DNA of 9,059 bases from Candidatus Peregrinibacteria bacterium (GCA_030618315.1 JAUXDO010000047.1:1-9059); one strand, 5' to 3'. Counted from the first letter of the stretch, positions 1 to 6,691 are shown. Numbers and translations: made by a program. The notes: generated by a model from the sequence alone, not told the origin.

Positions 1-732
1 ACTGGTACAGACATTGATACTGATTCTGATACTGATTCTGATACTGATTCTGACACTGATTCTGATACAGATTCTGATACTGATTCTGACACTGATTCTG
101 ATACTGATTCTGATACAGATTCTGACACTGACACTGACACTGATACAGACACTGATACTGACACAGACACGGATACCGATACCGAATTACTGCCGATTGT
201 GACCATTACAAACAATGGCCCATCAGCTAGTTCAATATCGGCAGGTTCGACAAATAATGTAATAATTGATTATGATGTTTTGTCGACAATTGATGCTACC
301 GCTCATTTTACCTATCTAACGCTTCGTGCATTTACTCCTACGGCTAATCCAGTTGGTACCGCAGATGAAGTTGTTTATGATTATATTGTGGACTGGACTC
401 GTTGTATTAGTGGTATGTCCACAGTATATGGTCCGCTAGGAGATGCATCGATTCATATGATGCGTCATGAGTCGGCTGGTATTGTGTGGTATACCCATGA
501 ATTTACGGAATACTACAGCTTTTTGGCTGGTAGTGTTAGAAATTTTCAGCTTCTGTTTGACATTAGCTCTCTTATGCCCACTACTGGTTATTCTTTTGAG
601 GTTGAGCTTTCTTATGAGATGCCAGTGAGTTTGAATAGTACTTTCTTCAATGATGTGGGATATGTATATATTCCATATGATCGAGTTGAGGGTAATCCAA
701 TTGTTGGTCAGAGCTTTACAATAATCCCTTGA
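1..732 (+). CDS. Surface protein, C-terminal part, with Ser/Thr-Asp repeat linker (5' end outside the window)
   Basis: The reading frame is open from the first base and ends at TGA 730-732, so only the last 243 codons are present. Codons 4-60 are a dipeptide run with Asp at every even codon and Ser or Thr between. It resembles the Ser-Asp linkers of cell-surface adhesins and the Asp-rich Ca-binding calcium loops of TSP3 proteins. After TELLPIV comes a domain of about 175 residues starting VTITNNGPS, reminiscent of the beta-sandwich repeats (DUF11/CARDB-like 'NNG' openings) in exported proteins; this is resemblance only. It is rich in Tyr, Ser and Thr and has one Cys. No sortase motif or C-terminal membrane helix is visible, so any anchor must be upstream. 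Do not start the gene at the internal ATG of the 14-202 frame or at 199 (GTG): the frame runs continuously from base 1. Being exported is inference; the ligand is unknown. Confidence 0.8.
   Translation, partial: TGTDIDTDSDTDSDTDSDTDSDTDSDTDSDTDSDTDSDTDSDTDTDTDTDTDTDTDTDTDTELLPIVTITNNGPSASSISAGSTNNVIIDYDVLSTIDATAHFTYLTLRAFTPTANPVGTADEVVYDYIVDWTRCISGMSTVYGPLGDASIHMMRHESAGIVWYTHEFTEYYSFLAGSVRNFQLLFDISSLMPTTGYSFEVELSYEMPVSLNSTFFNDVGYVYIPYDRVEGNPIVGQSFTIIP
7..186 (+). repeat. Hexanucleotide/12-bp coding repeat for (Thr/Ser-Asp)n
   Basis: Degenerate tandem hexamers ACTGAT / TCTGAT / ACAGAT / GACACT alternate, mostly as 12-bp Ser-Asp-Thr-Asp units. All three forward frames are open, giving false Ile-Leu ORFs. 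Because the unit is a multiple of three, copy-number change would lengthen or shorten the linker without a frameshift. Confidence 0.9.
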
Positions 733-763
733 AATATTTACCTATCAAGGAATCCAACCCCAT

Positions 764-807
764 TAGGCGGCTAATTTATTAGCCGCCTATCTTTAAATAT
801 AGTTTTT
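764..807 (+). terminator. Hairpin terminator after the surface-protein gene
   Basis: A perfect 10-bp stem TAGGCGGCTA (764-773) pairs with TAGCCGCCTA (780-789) around a 6-nt loop. It lies 32 bp after the stop. The T tract is not immediate (TCTTTAAATATAGTTTTT), so termination may be imperfect, but position and stem strength fit an intrinsic terminator. Confidence 0.65.
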
Positions 808-812
808 GTGCC

Positions 813-841
813 TTGCTTTTTATAAACATATATGTTATAAT
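813..841 (+). promoter_or_regulatory. Sigma-70-like extended -10 promoter for the TSP3-repeat gene
   Basis: A -35 box TTGCTT (813-818), a 17-bp spacer and a perfect -10 TATAAT (836-841) preceded by TGT (833-835) form an extended -10. The start of transcription would fall near 848, about 47 nt before the ATG at 895. No SD is present; the start is preceded by an A-rich stretch. Confidence 0.7.
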
Positions 842-894
842 TAATAATCAAAATATTTTTTATTAATTAATTTTATTTATTAAAAAGCAAAAAA

Positions 895-1581
895 ATGAAA
901 AATGAAAAATTTAATTTTTTAAGTGATAAGATTTCAGTACTGACAATTGCATTGGTTTTTTCAATCGCAATTGCTGGTGGTGCTTTTTTATACAACAAAA
1001 CAGATAGTATTTATGCCAATTTAACGGATCAGGATTTAACTGATACGGATAATGATGGCTTGACTGACTATGAAGAAGTTTATGTATATGGTACTAATCC
1101 AACAGATCCAGATACGGATAATGATGGATTGAATGATTATGAGGAAGTTTATACACATGGTACCAATCCAACAGATTTTGATACAGATAGCGATGGATTA
1201 AATGATTATGAAGAAGTTTATACATACGGTACCAATCCAACTGATCTTGATACAGATAGCGATGGATTAAATGATGGTGAGGAAATTCTTGGAATGGATG
1301 TGGTTTTTAGTAATGGAGATGTTGTAACATATTATTCAGATCCAACTTTGTTAGATACAGATGCAGGTGGAATTGATGATGGCGATGAAATAATTAACAA
1401 GACAAATCCTCAGAACTTTGATGATGATTATTATATTATTGTTTGCAGTAAAAAGAAATGTGATAGAGTTGTCATTTGTCTTAATGAAAGAGCTCGTGTG
1501 GTAAAAATATCTAATTTACAGAAATTTTTAGATAAAGGTGCTGTGCTGGGTCTTTGTCCTGATGAATCAGAGGTCAGTTAA
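895..1581 (+). CDS. Membrane-anchored thrombospondin type 3 repeat (Ca-binding) protein
   Basis: 228 residues. An N-terminal hydrophobic segment (about residues 14-33) is a signal peptide or anchor, so the rest should face outward. Residues 50-118 hold three near-identical 23-residue repeats opening DTDxDGLxDYEEVY and closing GTNPTD. A fourth, expanded by an insert, covers about 119-153, and a fifth, weaker copy (DTDAGGIDDGDE) about 154-175. The DxDxDG pattern is the Ca-binding loop of TSP3-type repeats (family knowledge); binding of Ca is inferred. The tail, residues 184-221, has Cys at 184, 189, 195 and 221. It lines up with the 'VTICHKG...ISVS...LPAHLAHGDxLGxC' tail seen in many exported proteins, but without the histidines. 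The start at 895 is followed directly by a Lys-containing n-region and then the hydrophobic core. Role unknown, possibly surface attachment or structure. Confidence 0.85.
   Translation: MKNEKFNFLSDKISVLTIALVFSIAIAGGAFLYNKTDSIYANLTDQDLTDTDNDGLTDYEEVYVYGTNPTDPDTDNDGLNDYEEVYTHGTNPTDFDTDSDGLNDYEEVYTYGTNPTDLDTDSDGLNDGEEILGMDVVFSNGDVVTYYSDPTLLDTDAGGIDDGDEIINKTNPQNFDDDYYIIVCSKKKCDRVVICLNERARVVKISNLQKFLDKGAVLGLCPDESEVS
1042..1248 (+). repeat. Three 69-bp tandem repeats coding for 23-residue TSP3 units
   Basis: Units are 1042-1110, 1111-1179 and 1180-1248, each beginning GATACGGAT or GATACAGAT and ending at the codons for NPTD plus one variable residue (P, F, L). Units differ by few codons, which suggests recent duplication or gene conversion. 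A diverged unit with an insertion follows to about 1353. Confidence 0.85.
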
Positions 1582-1595
1582 TTCTTAAATCATCA

Positions 1596-1635
1596 AAAAC
1601 CTCATCATTCTAAGTTGAATGATGAGGTTTTTTTT
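1596..1635. terminator. Bidirectional intrinsic terminator between convergent genes
   Basis: A perfect 12-bp stem AACCTCATCATT (1598-1609) pairs with AATGATGAGGTT (1618-1629) around an 8-nt loop. It is flanked by an A run on the left (1595-1599) and a T run on the right (1628-1635), so it gives a stem plus U tract on both strands. It serves the TSP3 gene (plus) and the zinc/RGG gene (minus). Confidence 0.9.
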
Positions 1636-1644
1636 AATAAAGAT

Positions 1645-2424
1645 TTATTTCTTTTTATTCTTTTTAGTTGTTGTCTTTTTAATAACCTTTTTCACAGTCT
1701 TTTTTTTCGCAGGTGTTTTTTTAGTAGCCTTTTTCTTTGTAGGTGTCTTTTTCACTGCTTTTTTTGCCGTAGCTTTCTTTTCAGCTGTCTTTTTTTCCTT
1801 TTTAACTTCTTTAACAGCATTCTCAACCTCCGCCTTTGTAACAGTTACTTCTTTGATTGGTGTGCCACGTTGCAAAAAAGCGATAATTTTATCAATTTTT
1901 CCAGCTAATTCACTCTGCTGTTCATGTAACTCAGCTAATTCAGCTAAAATTGCAGTATGTTGTGTTCCGCTAGAACTATCTCCACCACCACCTTTACTGC
2001 CTCCAAAACAGTCACTGCATAAAACAGGTTTGTCGCCACTGGGTTTAAATGGAACTTCACATTTGTTTCCACAGTCAGCGCAAATTGCTTTGTACATCTG
2101 TCTATCTCTTCCAAAATCTCTTCCGCCACCTCTACCTCCTCTGTCATCTCGTCCTCGTCCTCTATCTCTTCCTCTATCTCCGCCTCTTCCAGAATCCCTA
2201 CCTCCATCTCTTCCACTTCCAAAGCAGTCGCTACATAAAACGGGTTTATTCCCGGTTGGCTTAAAAGGAACTTCACAGCTACTACCACAATCAGAACATG
2301 TAGCTCTATGCATTTCCGGCCTTCCTCTGTCTCTTCCGCCACCGAAGCTTTTGCCTCCGCCTCTGTTACCGAAGCTGCTTCCGCCTCTGCCTCCAGATAT
2401 CTTATTTTGTTTAAAATCTCTCAT
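1645..2424 (-). CDS. RGG-rich, double CxxC-x17-CxxC zinc-domain protein with histone H1-like Lys tail
   Basis: 259 residues with a composite layout. Residues 1-37 are an Arg/Gly-rich (RGG-type) segment. A first zinc domain has CSDC at 43-46 and CSDC at 64-67 with exactly 17 residues between. A second RGG/RDRG linker covers about 69-109. A second zinc domain has CADC at 115-118 and CSDC at 136-139, again x17. A Glu/Leu/Lys-rich helix, probably a coiled coil, covers about 157-186. The tail from about 206 to 259 is Lys/Thr/Ala-rich with KKxTxKKKATKKTPAKKK-like repeats, as in bacterial histone H1-like proteins. Both zinc domains share CEVPFKPxGxKPVLCSDCF, the known CxxC-x17-CxxC domain. Binding of RNA or DNA is inferred from RGG and Lys tails; the target is unknown. 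No SD precedes the ATG at 2424. The plus-strand Phe/Leu-rich open frames over this locus are shadows. Confidence 0.88.
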   Translation of the reverse strand: MRDFKQNKISGGRGGSSFGNRGGGKSFGGGRDRGRPEMHRATCSDCGSSCEVPFKPTGNKPVLCSDCFGSGRDGGRDSGRGGDRGRDRGRGRDDRGGRGGGRDFGRDRQMYKAICADCGNKCEVPFKPSGDKPVLCSDCFGGSKGGGGDSSSGTQHTAILAELAELHEQQSELAGKIDKIIAFLQRGTPIKEVTVTKAEVENAVKEVKKEKKTAEKKATAKKAVKKTPTKKKATKKTPAKKKTVKKVIKKTTTKKNKKK

Positions 2425-2658
2425 ATTATTGTAATTATTTACTAAGCTAGGAGATTCTACGTTTATATAAGCTAAAAAGCAATGGGATATTGTAAAAAGC
2501 GTTACTTTTTCTCTTACTAATTCGTTAAATCCGAGTTACAATAAATTCGAAATAAAACTGAAATATTTATCATTTAACATTTAACATTTAACATTTTTGT
2601 GGGATGGCAGTAATGATAAAATGTTAAATATATCAGAAATAATTTAACAAAAAAAAAC
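2425..2658. other. AT-rich divergent intergenic region
   Basis: This is the shared upstream region of the zinc/RGG gene (minus) and acetyl-CoA synthetase (plus). I see no gene in it. It carries the CATTTAA repeats listed separately. TACAAT (2537-2542) and TATATAA (2464-2470) are possible -10 boxes, but none has a convincing -35 partner, so no promoter is called. The acs start is preceded by a run of A and no SD. Confidence 0.5.
2571..2629. repeat. CATTTAA heptamer repeats and inverted copy upstream of acs
   Basis: Three exact tandem heptamers CATTTAA (2571-2577, 2578-2584, 2585-2591) are followed by CATTTTT. The 12-mer ATTTAACATTTT (2586-2597) has its exact reverse complement AAAATGTTAAAT at 2618-2629, with a 20-bp gap. 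The block ends 30 bp before the acs start, so it could be an operator or part of the promoter; that is inference. Confidence 0.7.
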
Positions 2659-4557
2659 ATGAAAGGTACAACTGAGGTACTCCTCAATGAGAAAAAGATA
2701 TATAAACCTTCCGATAAGGTTCTTAAAAATGCCAAAATAAAACAATGGAGAGCTGTACAAAAAAAAGCCGCCAAGGATCCTGTTCGCTTTTGGGATGAGG
2801 CTGCGAATGATTTGGATTGGTATAGTTATTGGGGGCAGACTTTTGATGATAGCAATGCTCCATTTTTTAAATGGTATGTTGGTGGTAAATGTAATATTGT
2901 CCAAAATTGTCTGGATAGACATATGGGAACACCAGTTGAAAATAAGACTGCAATCATATGGGAAAGTGATGCTGGTAAACGTCGGAAGCTTACTTACAAA
3001 CAGCTTAATCAGGCGGTTTGCAAAATGGCAAATGGTTTGAAGTTTTTAAAGATAAAAAGGGGAGATCGTGTGGCAATCTATTTACAAAATATTCCGGAGA
3101 CAGCAATCGCAATGCTTGCGTGTGCAAAAATTGGAGCTGTTCATTCGGTTGTATACGCAGGATTTAGTGCAAATGCACTTCGTGAAAGAATTGATGATCA
3201 GGGGGCGAAAATTTTGATTACTTCTGATGTTGGACATCGTCGTGGGAAGGTTATCGATATGAAAAGCCTAACTGACAAAGCTATTTCAGGGAGTCCTTCT
3301 ATTCAGAATGTTATTGTTGTACGTCAGGGAACAGGTCCTGTAACTATGAAGATGAATCGGGATATTTATTATGATGCCCTTGTGGATACACAGCCATCAA
3401 TCTGCCGTACCGAACAAATGGATTCCGAAGATCCGTTATTTATTCTTTACACATCCGGTACGACTGCAAAACCAAAGGGTGTTGTACATGTGCATGGAGG
3501 ATATATGGTCGGTCTAAACCGTACTTTTCAGTGGGTTATGGATGTTCGTCCGGATGATGTTTATTGGTGTACTGCGGATCCGGGTTGGATTACGGGTCAT
3601 AGTTACATCGTTTATGCACCTTTAATGGCAGGTATTACAACAGTTATGTTTGAAGGTGTGCCGGATTTTCCTAGACCGGACAGGATATGGAAAATTATTG
3701 AAAAATATAAGGTGAATATCCTGTATACCGCTCCAACTCTCATCCGTGCGCTTATGTGTTATGGAGAAAAATGGCCGATGAAATATAAAATGAAAAGTCT
3801 GCGTTTGCTCGGTTCGGTAGGTGAGCCGATTAATCCCGAAGCCTGGAGGTGGTATCACAAATTTGTCGGTAAAAATAAATGTCCAATAATGGATACTTGG
3901 TGGCAGACAGAAACAGGTATGTTTATGATTTCACCTCTTCCATCTATGCCTCTTAAGGCTGGTAGTGCCACTCTTCCTTTTCCGGGTATTAAAGCTGAAG
4001 TTGTAGATAAAAAAGGTAACAAAGTTCCTGTCGGGAAAGGCGGTTATTTAGCAATTAAAACTCCTTGGCCGGCGATGCTTCGCACTATATTTAAAAATCC
4101 TAAACGTTATATCGATACCTACTGGAAGGAAAGTCCAGGTTATTATCATACTGGTGATATGGCACATAAAGATAAAGACGGATATTTCTGGATTCAGGGT
4201 AGATCCGACGATGTTTTATCTATTGCAGGTCACAGAATCGGTAATGCGGAAATTGAAAGTGCACTTGTTAGTCACAAATCTGTTGCTGAGGCTGGTGTAA
4301 TCGGTAAGCCTCATCCTGTAAAAGGGGAAAGTGCAAAAGCTTTTGTAATTCTCCGTCGGGGAGTAAAGGGTACTGATATTTTGATTAAAACTCTTAAAAA
4401 GCATATCCGGACAAAGCTTGGTCCAATCGCTGTAACTGATGAAATCGAATTTGTTGAAAAATTACCAAAGACTAGAAGTGGTAAAATTATGCGTCGTGTG
4501 ATTAAGGCTGCTGAGTTGGGACAGGATTTGGGGGATACTTCTGCTCTTGCAGACTAG
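2659..4557 (+). CDS. acs: Acetyl-CoA synthetase, AMP-forming
   Basis: 632 residues, close to the usual 630-655. It activates acetate with ATP to acetyl-AMP and then forms acetyl-CoA in the cytoplasm. The N-terminal Acs cap is present (DPVRFWDEAANDLDW, then NCLDRHMGT). The ATP-binding loop is YTSGTTAKPKG at 264-274. The acetate-pocket/adenine motif is DTWWQTETG with the Trp pair at 414-415. YHTGD ends at Asp500. The hinge and CoA-side motif is GRSDDVLSIAGHRIG, 514-527, with Arg515 and Arg526. The C-terminal catalytic Lys is in TRSGKIMRR at Lys609, which in the family is the lysine controlled by reversible acetylation. The Trp in the acyl pocket favours acetate over larger acids. GSVGEPINPEAW is intact. 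The ATG at 2659 gives a normal N-terminus although no SD is seen. The gene is alone, with no pta, ackA or deacetylase beside it. Direction (acetate use versus salvage) cannot be told from sequence. Confidence 0.96.
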   Translation: MKGTTEVLLNEKKIYKPSDKVLKNAKIKQWRAVQKKAAKDPVRFWDEAANDLDWYSYWGQTFDDSNAPFFKWYVGGKCNIVQNCLDRHMGTPVENKTAIIWESDAGKRRKLTYKQLNQAVCKMANGLKFLKIKRGDRVAIYLQNIPETAIAMLACAKIGAVHSVVYAGFSANALRERIDDQGAKILITSDVGHRRGKVIDMKSLTDKAISGSPSIQNVIVVRQGTGPVTMKMNRDIYYDALVDTQPSICRTEQMDSEDPLFILYTSGTTAKPKGVVHVHGGYMVGLNRTFQWVMDVRPDDVYWCTADPGWITGHSYIVYAPLMAGITTVMFEGVPDFPRPDRIWKIIEKYKVNILYTAPTLIRALMCYGEKWPMKYKMKSLRLLGSVGEPINPEAWRWYHKFVGKNKCPIMDTWWQTETGMFMISPLPSMPLKAGSATLPFPGIKAEVVDKKGNKVPVGKGGYLAIKTPWPAMLRTIFKNPKRYIDTYWKESPGYYHTGDMAHKDKDGYFWIQGRSDDVLSIAGHRIGNAEIESALVSHKSVAEAGVIGKPHPVKGESAKAFVILRRGVKGTDILIKTLKKHIRTKLGPIAVTDEIEFVEKLPKTRSGKIMRRVIKAAELGQDLGDTSALAD

Positions 4558-4559
4558 TT

Positions 4560-4745
4560 GTCTGAACCACTGATTCTCATATGATTTAAATGATTTCACT
4601 GACACTGATTACGTTGATTATTTTGATTACGTTGATTTGTTATTTGGTAATAACAATTTAATTATTCACCAATGTAGGGACGTTGCATTGCCACGTCCCT
4701 ACGAATAGGTAATCAGCGTAAGTCAGTGTGAATCAGTGGTCAGAC
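4560..4745. repeat. Nested palindromic intergenic element with imperfect terminal inverted repeats
   Basis: The outer arms GTCTGAACCACTGATT (4560-4575) and AATCAGTGGTCAGAC (4731-4745) are inverted with one bulge. The next layer, 4603-4620, pairs imperfectly with 4711-4728. A further weak dyad is TTGGTAATAA (4644-4653) against TTATTCACCAA (4662-4672). At the core GTAGGGACGT (4674-4683) pairs perfectly with ACGTCCCTAC (4693-4702). TGATTACGTTGATT also occurs twice in direct orientation (4606-4619, 4624-4637; period 18). It fills nearly the whole gap between convergent stops, leaving 2 bp at each side. It looks like a MITE- or REP-like repeat; it may also act as a terminator for both genes, although no T tract follows. 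Confidence 0.8.
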
Positions 4746-4747
4746 AT

Positions 4748-6469
4748 TTATTCTTCTTCATCCTCTTCCTCAATTCTCTGCACAACCGTAATGATTTTCG
4801 GACTTGGATCGATAATATTCCCTGAATTGTCGCGAATGTTTTTTAGTTCAATTTGATATCGCTCCAAATTTTGCTTTGTAACACCGCTTATTTCCAATCT
4901 ACTTACACTTGCATCGATTATCTCTGCATAAACTACATTAACTTCGTCTGAAACACTGCCGTCTGTAACATTCAGGTCTGTAATTTTGTAATTTGTTGCA
5001 TCATTTGCGATTGATTCATCAATTGGTTCGTTCCAATAAATGCTGATTGTGTTTATGTTCTCAAAGACCTGTTCAATTGGATATGGTGAGCCAGTATCTG
5101 AGAGCAGATTTAATGTTAAATCCTTATCTGATTCCAGTTTTTCATAAAAATATGCTCGGTTTTCTCTGACATCAAAATCATCACTTGAAGTAAGTCTGTC
5201 TGGTGCGGTTTCAACTGTTATCCAAACATATTTTTCATCACCGGATTGTCTAATTAATCTTAATTTATATTCGTCTGGATTCAATAAACTGCGGGGCAAT
5301 GTATAGGTATATGAAAGGGTGGTTTTGCTTCCTACTGGAAGGATTAGCTTTTCCCCGATTATCTTAAATCCGTTAACATCAGTTACAGGACTTTCCATTA
5401 TATTGTTTTTAACGACGGCTTGTCCTGGAATCACAAGTTGTAAATATCCTTTGTAATCATCCGCATAGTTATTTTTAAAACCAGGGAATCTTATGACTAT
5501 TTCTGTTGTTATTTCCGGTAATTCTTTTGTGATGTTCACATAGTGATGAACTTCTTTCTGAATATACCTGTCAGCTTTTTTACTTCCAAGATTGGCGATG
5601 TTTACGGCTAAGAAGTCACTTGCGTCCGGTAATACAAAAGCATTCGCCCAATTCTTTTTTTCTACCTTTCTTTGCATTCCTGTACTGTCAAACCACATGT
5701 AAATATCCTTATTATTAAGTGCATCTACTATTGCAGATTTTGATTTAAACGGATGCCATTTAGCTTTTTTAATCAGGTCTTTTGAAAGGTCGCTTAGAAT
5801 ATCTTTTCTATCTCCAAGTGCTTCTTCGTTGTGTCTATCTACATCATTAACAGTATTTGTTATCGCACTGAATAAAGTATCTTTTGTTAAATTTTCTCCA
5901 TTTACTTCCAGTCCTCCCAATTTATCAACCAAATCCTCGATCATTGTAAAATTGACAACAATCATCCCGTCTACATCTTTGCCCGGGAATTTGTTTTGAT
6001 AGAATTCAATCAGCTGTGGCACGGAATTCGGAAAGCTTGGTTCCCAGTTGGCGTCTCTGAATGTGTAACCTTCATACCATTCGTTTTTCAGCATATCTTC
6101 ATGCGGATATGGCGGGGTGACGTAAGTTTCCGTATCAATATCATATGAATTACTGAAGGAAAGATTGGTTGGAACTCCAAGAAAAGTGTCTAAATTGCCA
6201 TATGCGGTTATAAAACCTCCACCAGGTCTTGATTCATAATTATTCTGAAGAAGAATCACATAATTTTTATTGAACCAGGTGAGTCTTAAATAATTATTCG
6301 CGAAAAATCTAAGTTCACCGAGTGAAATGTAGAAGATAATAAAAAGACCTACTAATATACCTAATATAATAAGTAGCCATTTCTTAGCTCCGCCGGACAT
6401 CTGTGGCATTTTAAATCTTTTTTCACGCTTTGGCTTTGATGTATATGGGCTGTAACCGGCTGGTTGCAT
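4748..6469 (-). CDS. DUF4012-family membrane-anchored extracellular protein
   Basis: 573 residues. A basic N-terminus (KPKREKRFK) is followed by one hydrophobic helix at about 31-50, so residues after about 55 should lie outside the membrane. The DUF4012 hallmark is at 70-91: YVILLQNNYESRPGGGFITAYG. It continues with the family-like segments DANWEPSFPNSVPQLIEFYQ and VDGMIVVNFTMIEDLVDKLGGLEV, a layout shared with LytR-like regions of related proteins. About residues 475-565 (ISIYWNEPIDESIANDATNYKIT onward) resemble an SbsA/Big_5-type Ig-like domain, and the protein ends in an acidic tail (EEEDEEE). DUF4012 proteins are common in Gram-positive bacteria and Patescibacteria; their function is not established and a cell-envelope role is inference. 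The ATG at 6469 gives the basic n-region ahead of the helix; no SD is visible. Confidence 0.88.
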   Translation of the reverse strand: MQPAGYSPYTSKPKREKRFKMPQMSGGAKKWLLIILGILVGLFIIFYISLGELRFFANNYLRLTWFNKNYVILLQNNYESRPGGGFITAYGNLDTFLGVPTNLSFSNSYDIDTETYVTPPYPHEDMLKNEWYEGYTFRDANWEPSFPNSVPQLIEFYQNKFPGKDVDGMIVVNFTMIEDLVDKLGGLEVNGENLTKDTLFSAITNTVNDVDRHNEEALGDRKDILSDLSKDLIKKAKWHPFKSKSAIVDALNNKDIYMWFDSTGMQRKVEKKNWANAFVLPDASDFLAVNIANLGSKKADRYIQKEVHHYVNITKELPEITTEIVIRFPGFKNNYADDYKGYLQLVIPGQAVVKNNIMESPVTDVNGFKIIGEKLILPVGSKTTLSYTYTLPRSLLNPDEYKLRLIRQSGDEKYVWITVETAPDRLTSSDDFDVRENRAYFYEKLESDKDLTLNLLSDTGSPYPIEQVFENINTISIYWNEPIDESIANDATNYKITDLNVTDGSVSDEVNVVYAEIIDASVSRLEISGVTKQNLERYQIELKNIRDNSGNIIDPSPKIITVVQRIEEEDEEE

Positions 6470-6497
6470 TTGTTTATTACAAGATTAATTATTACAA

Positions 6498-6512
6498 TCC
6501 GCCTGAGGCGGA
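6498..6512. repeat. Short GC-rich palindrome in the DUF4012 leader
   Basis: TCCGCCTGAGGCGGA is a near-perfect palindrome around a single central base, in an AT-rich stretch. It lies between the promoter and start of the minus-strand gene, so it would fold as a small hairpin in its 5' leader. The 9-mer ACAAGATTA flanks it on both sides in direct orientation (6479-6487 and 6513-6521), which might be a duplication footprint of an inserted palindrome. Confidence 0.6.
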
Positions 6513-6529
6513 ACAAGATTAGCGGGGAT

Positions 6530-6558
6530 ATTATACCTCATTAATTTCCAATGACCAA
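6530..6558 (-). promoter_or_regulatory. Sigma-70-like promoter for the DUF4012 gene
   Basis: Read on the minus strand: TTGGTC (6558-6553), 17-bp spacer, perfect TATAAT (6535-6530). Transcription would start near 6523, giving a leader of about 54 nt that contains the small palindrome. Confidence 0.6.
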
Positions 6559-6661
6559 AGCTTCATGAATCTCAATAATTCAATAAGTAGTTGAATATTT
6601 TTATATTTTGATTAAAATAGGACTTACCTAGCAATTATTTGTTAGTTAATTTGGACTAATG

Positions 6662-6691
6662 TTGCCTTAATCGGCTGACTTATCCTATACA
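6662..6691 (+). promoter_or_regulatory. Candidate promoter for the first mini zinc-knuckle gene
   Basis: TTGCCT (6662-6667), 18-bp spacer, TATACA (6686-6691). The leader would be about 40 nt and end in a GGAGG at 6729-6733, 6 nt before the ATG. Both boxes are imperfect. Confidence 0.45.

Noticed and set aside
14..202. ORF of nearly pure Ile-Leu repeats
   Set aside because: Out-of-frame reading of the Ser/Thr-Asp repeat; the true frame is continuous from base 1 to the stop at 732.
1615..2434. Plus-strand Phe/Leu- and Pro-rich ORFs that could look like membrane proteins
   Set aside because: Shadows of the minus-strand Lys/Arg/Gly-rich gene; that gene has two conserved zinc domains and sits correctly beside a bidirectional terminator.
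4606..4641. Possible CRISPR-like repeat
   Set aside because: Only two 14-bp copies with an 18-bp period and no unique spacers; part of the palindromic element.
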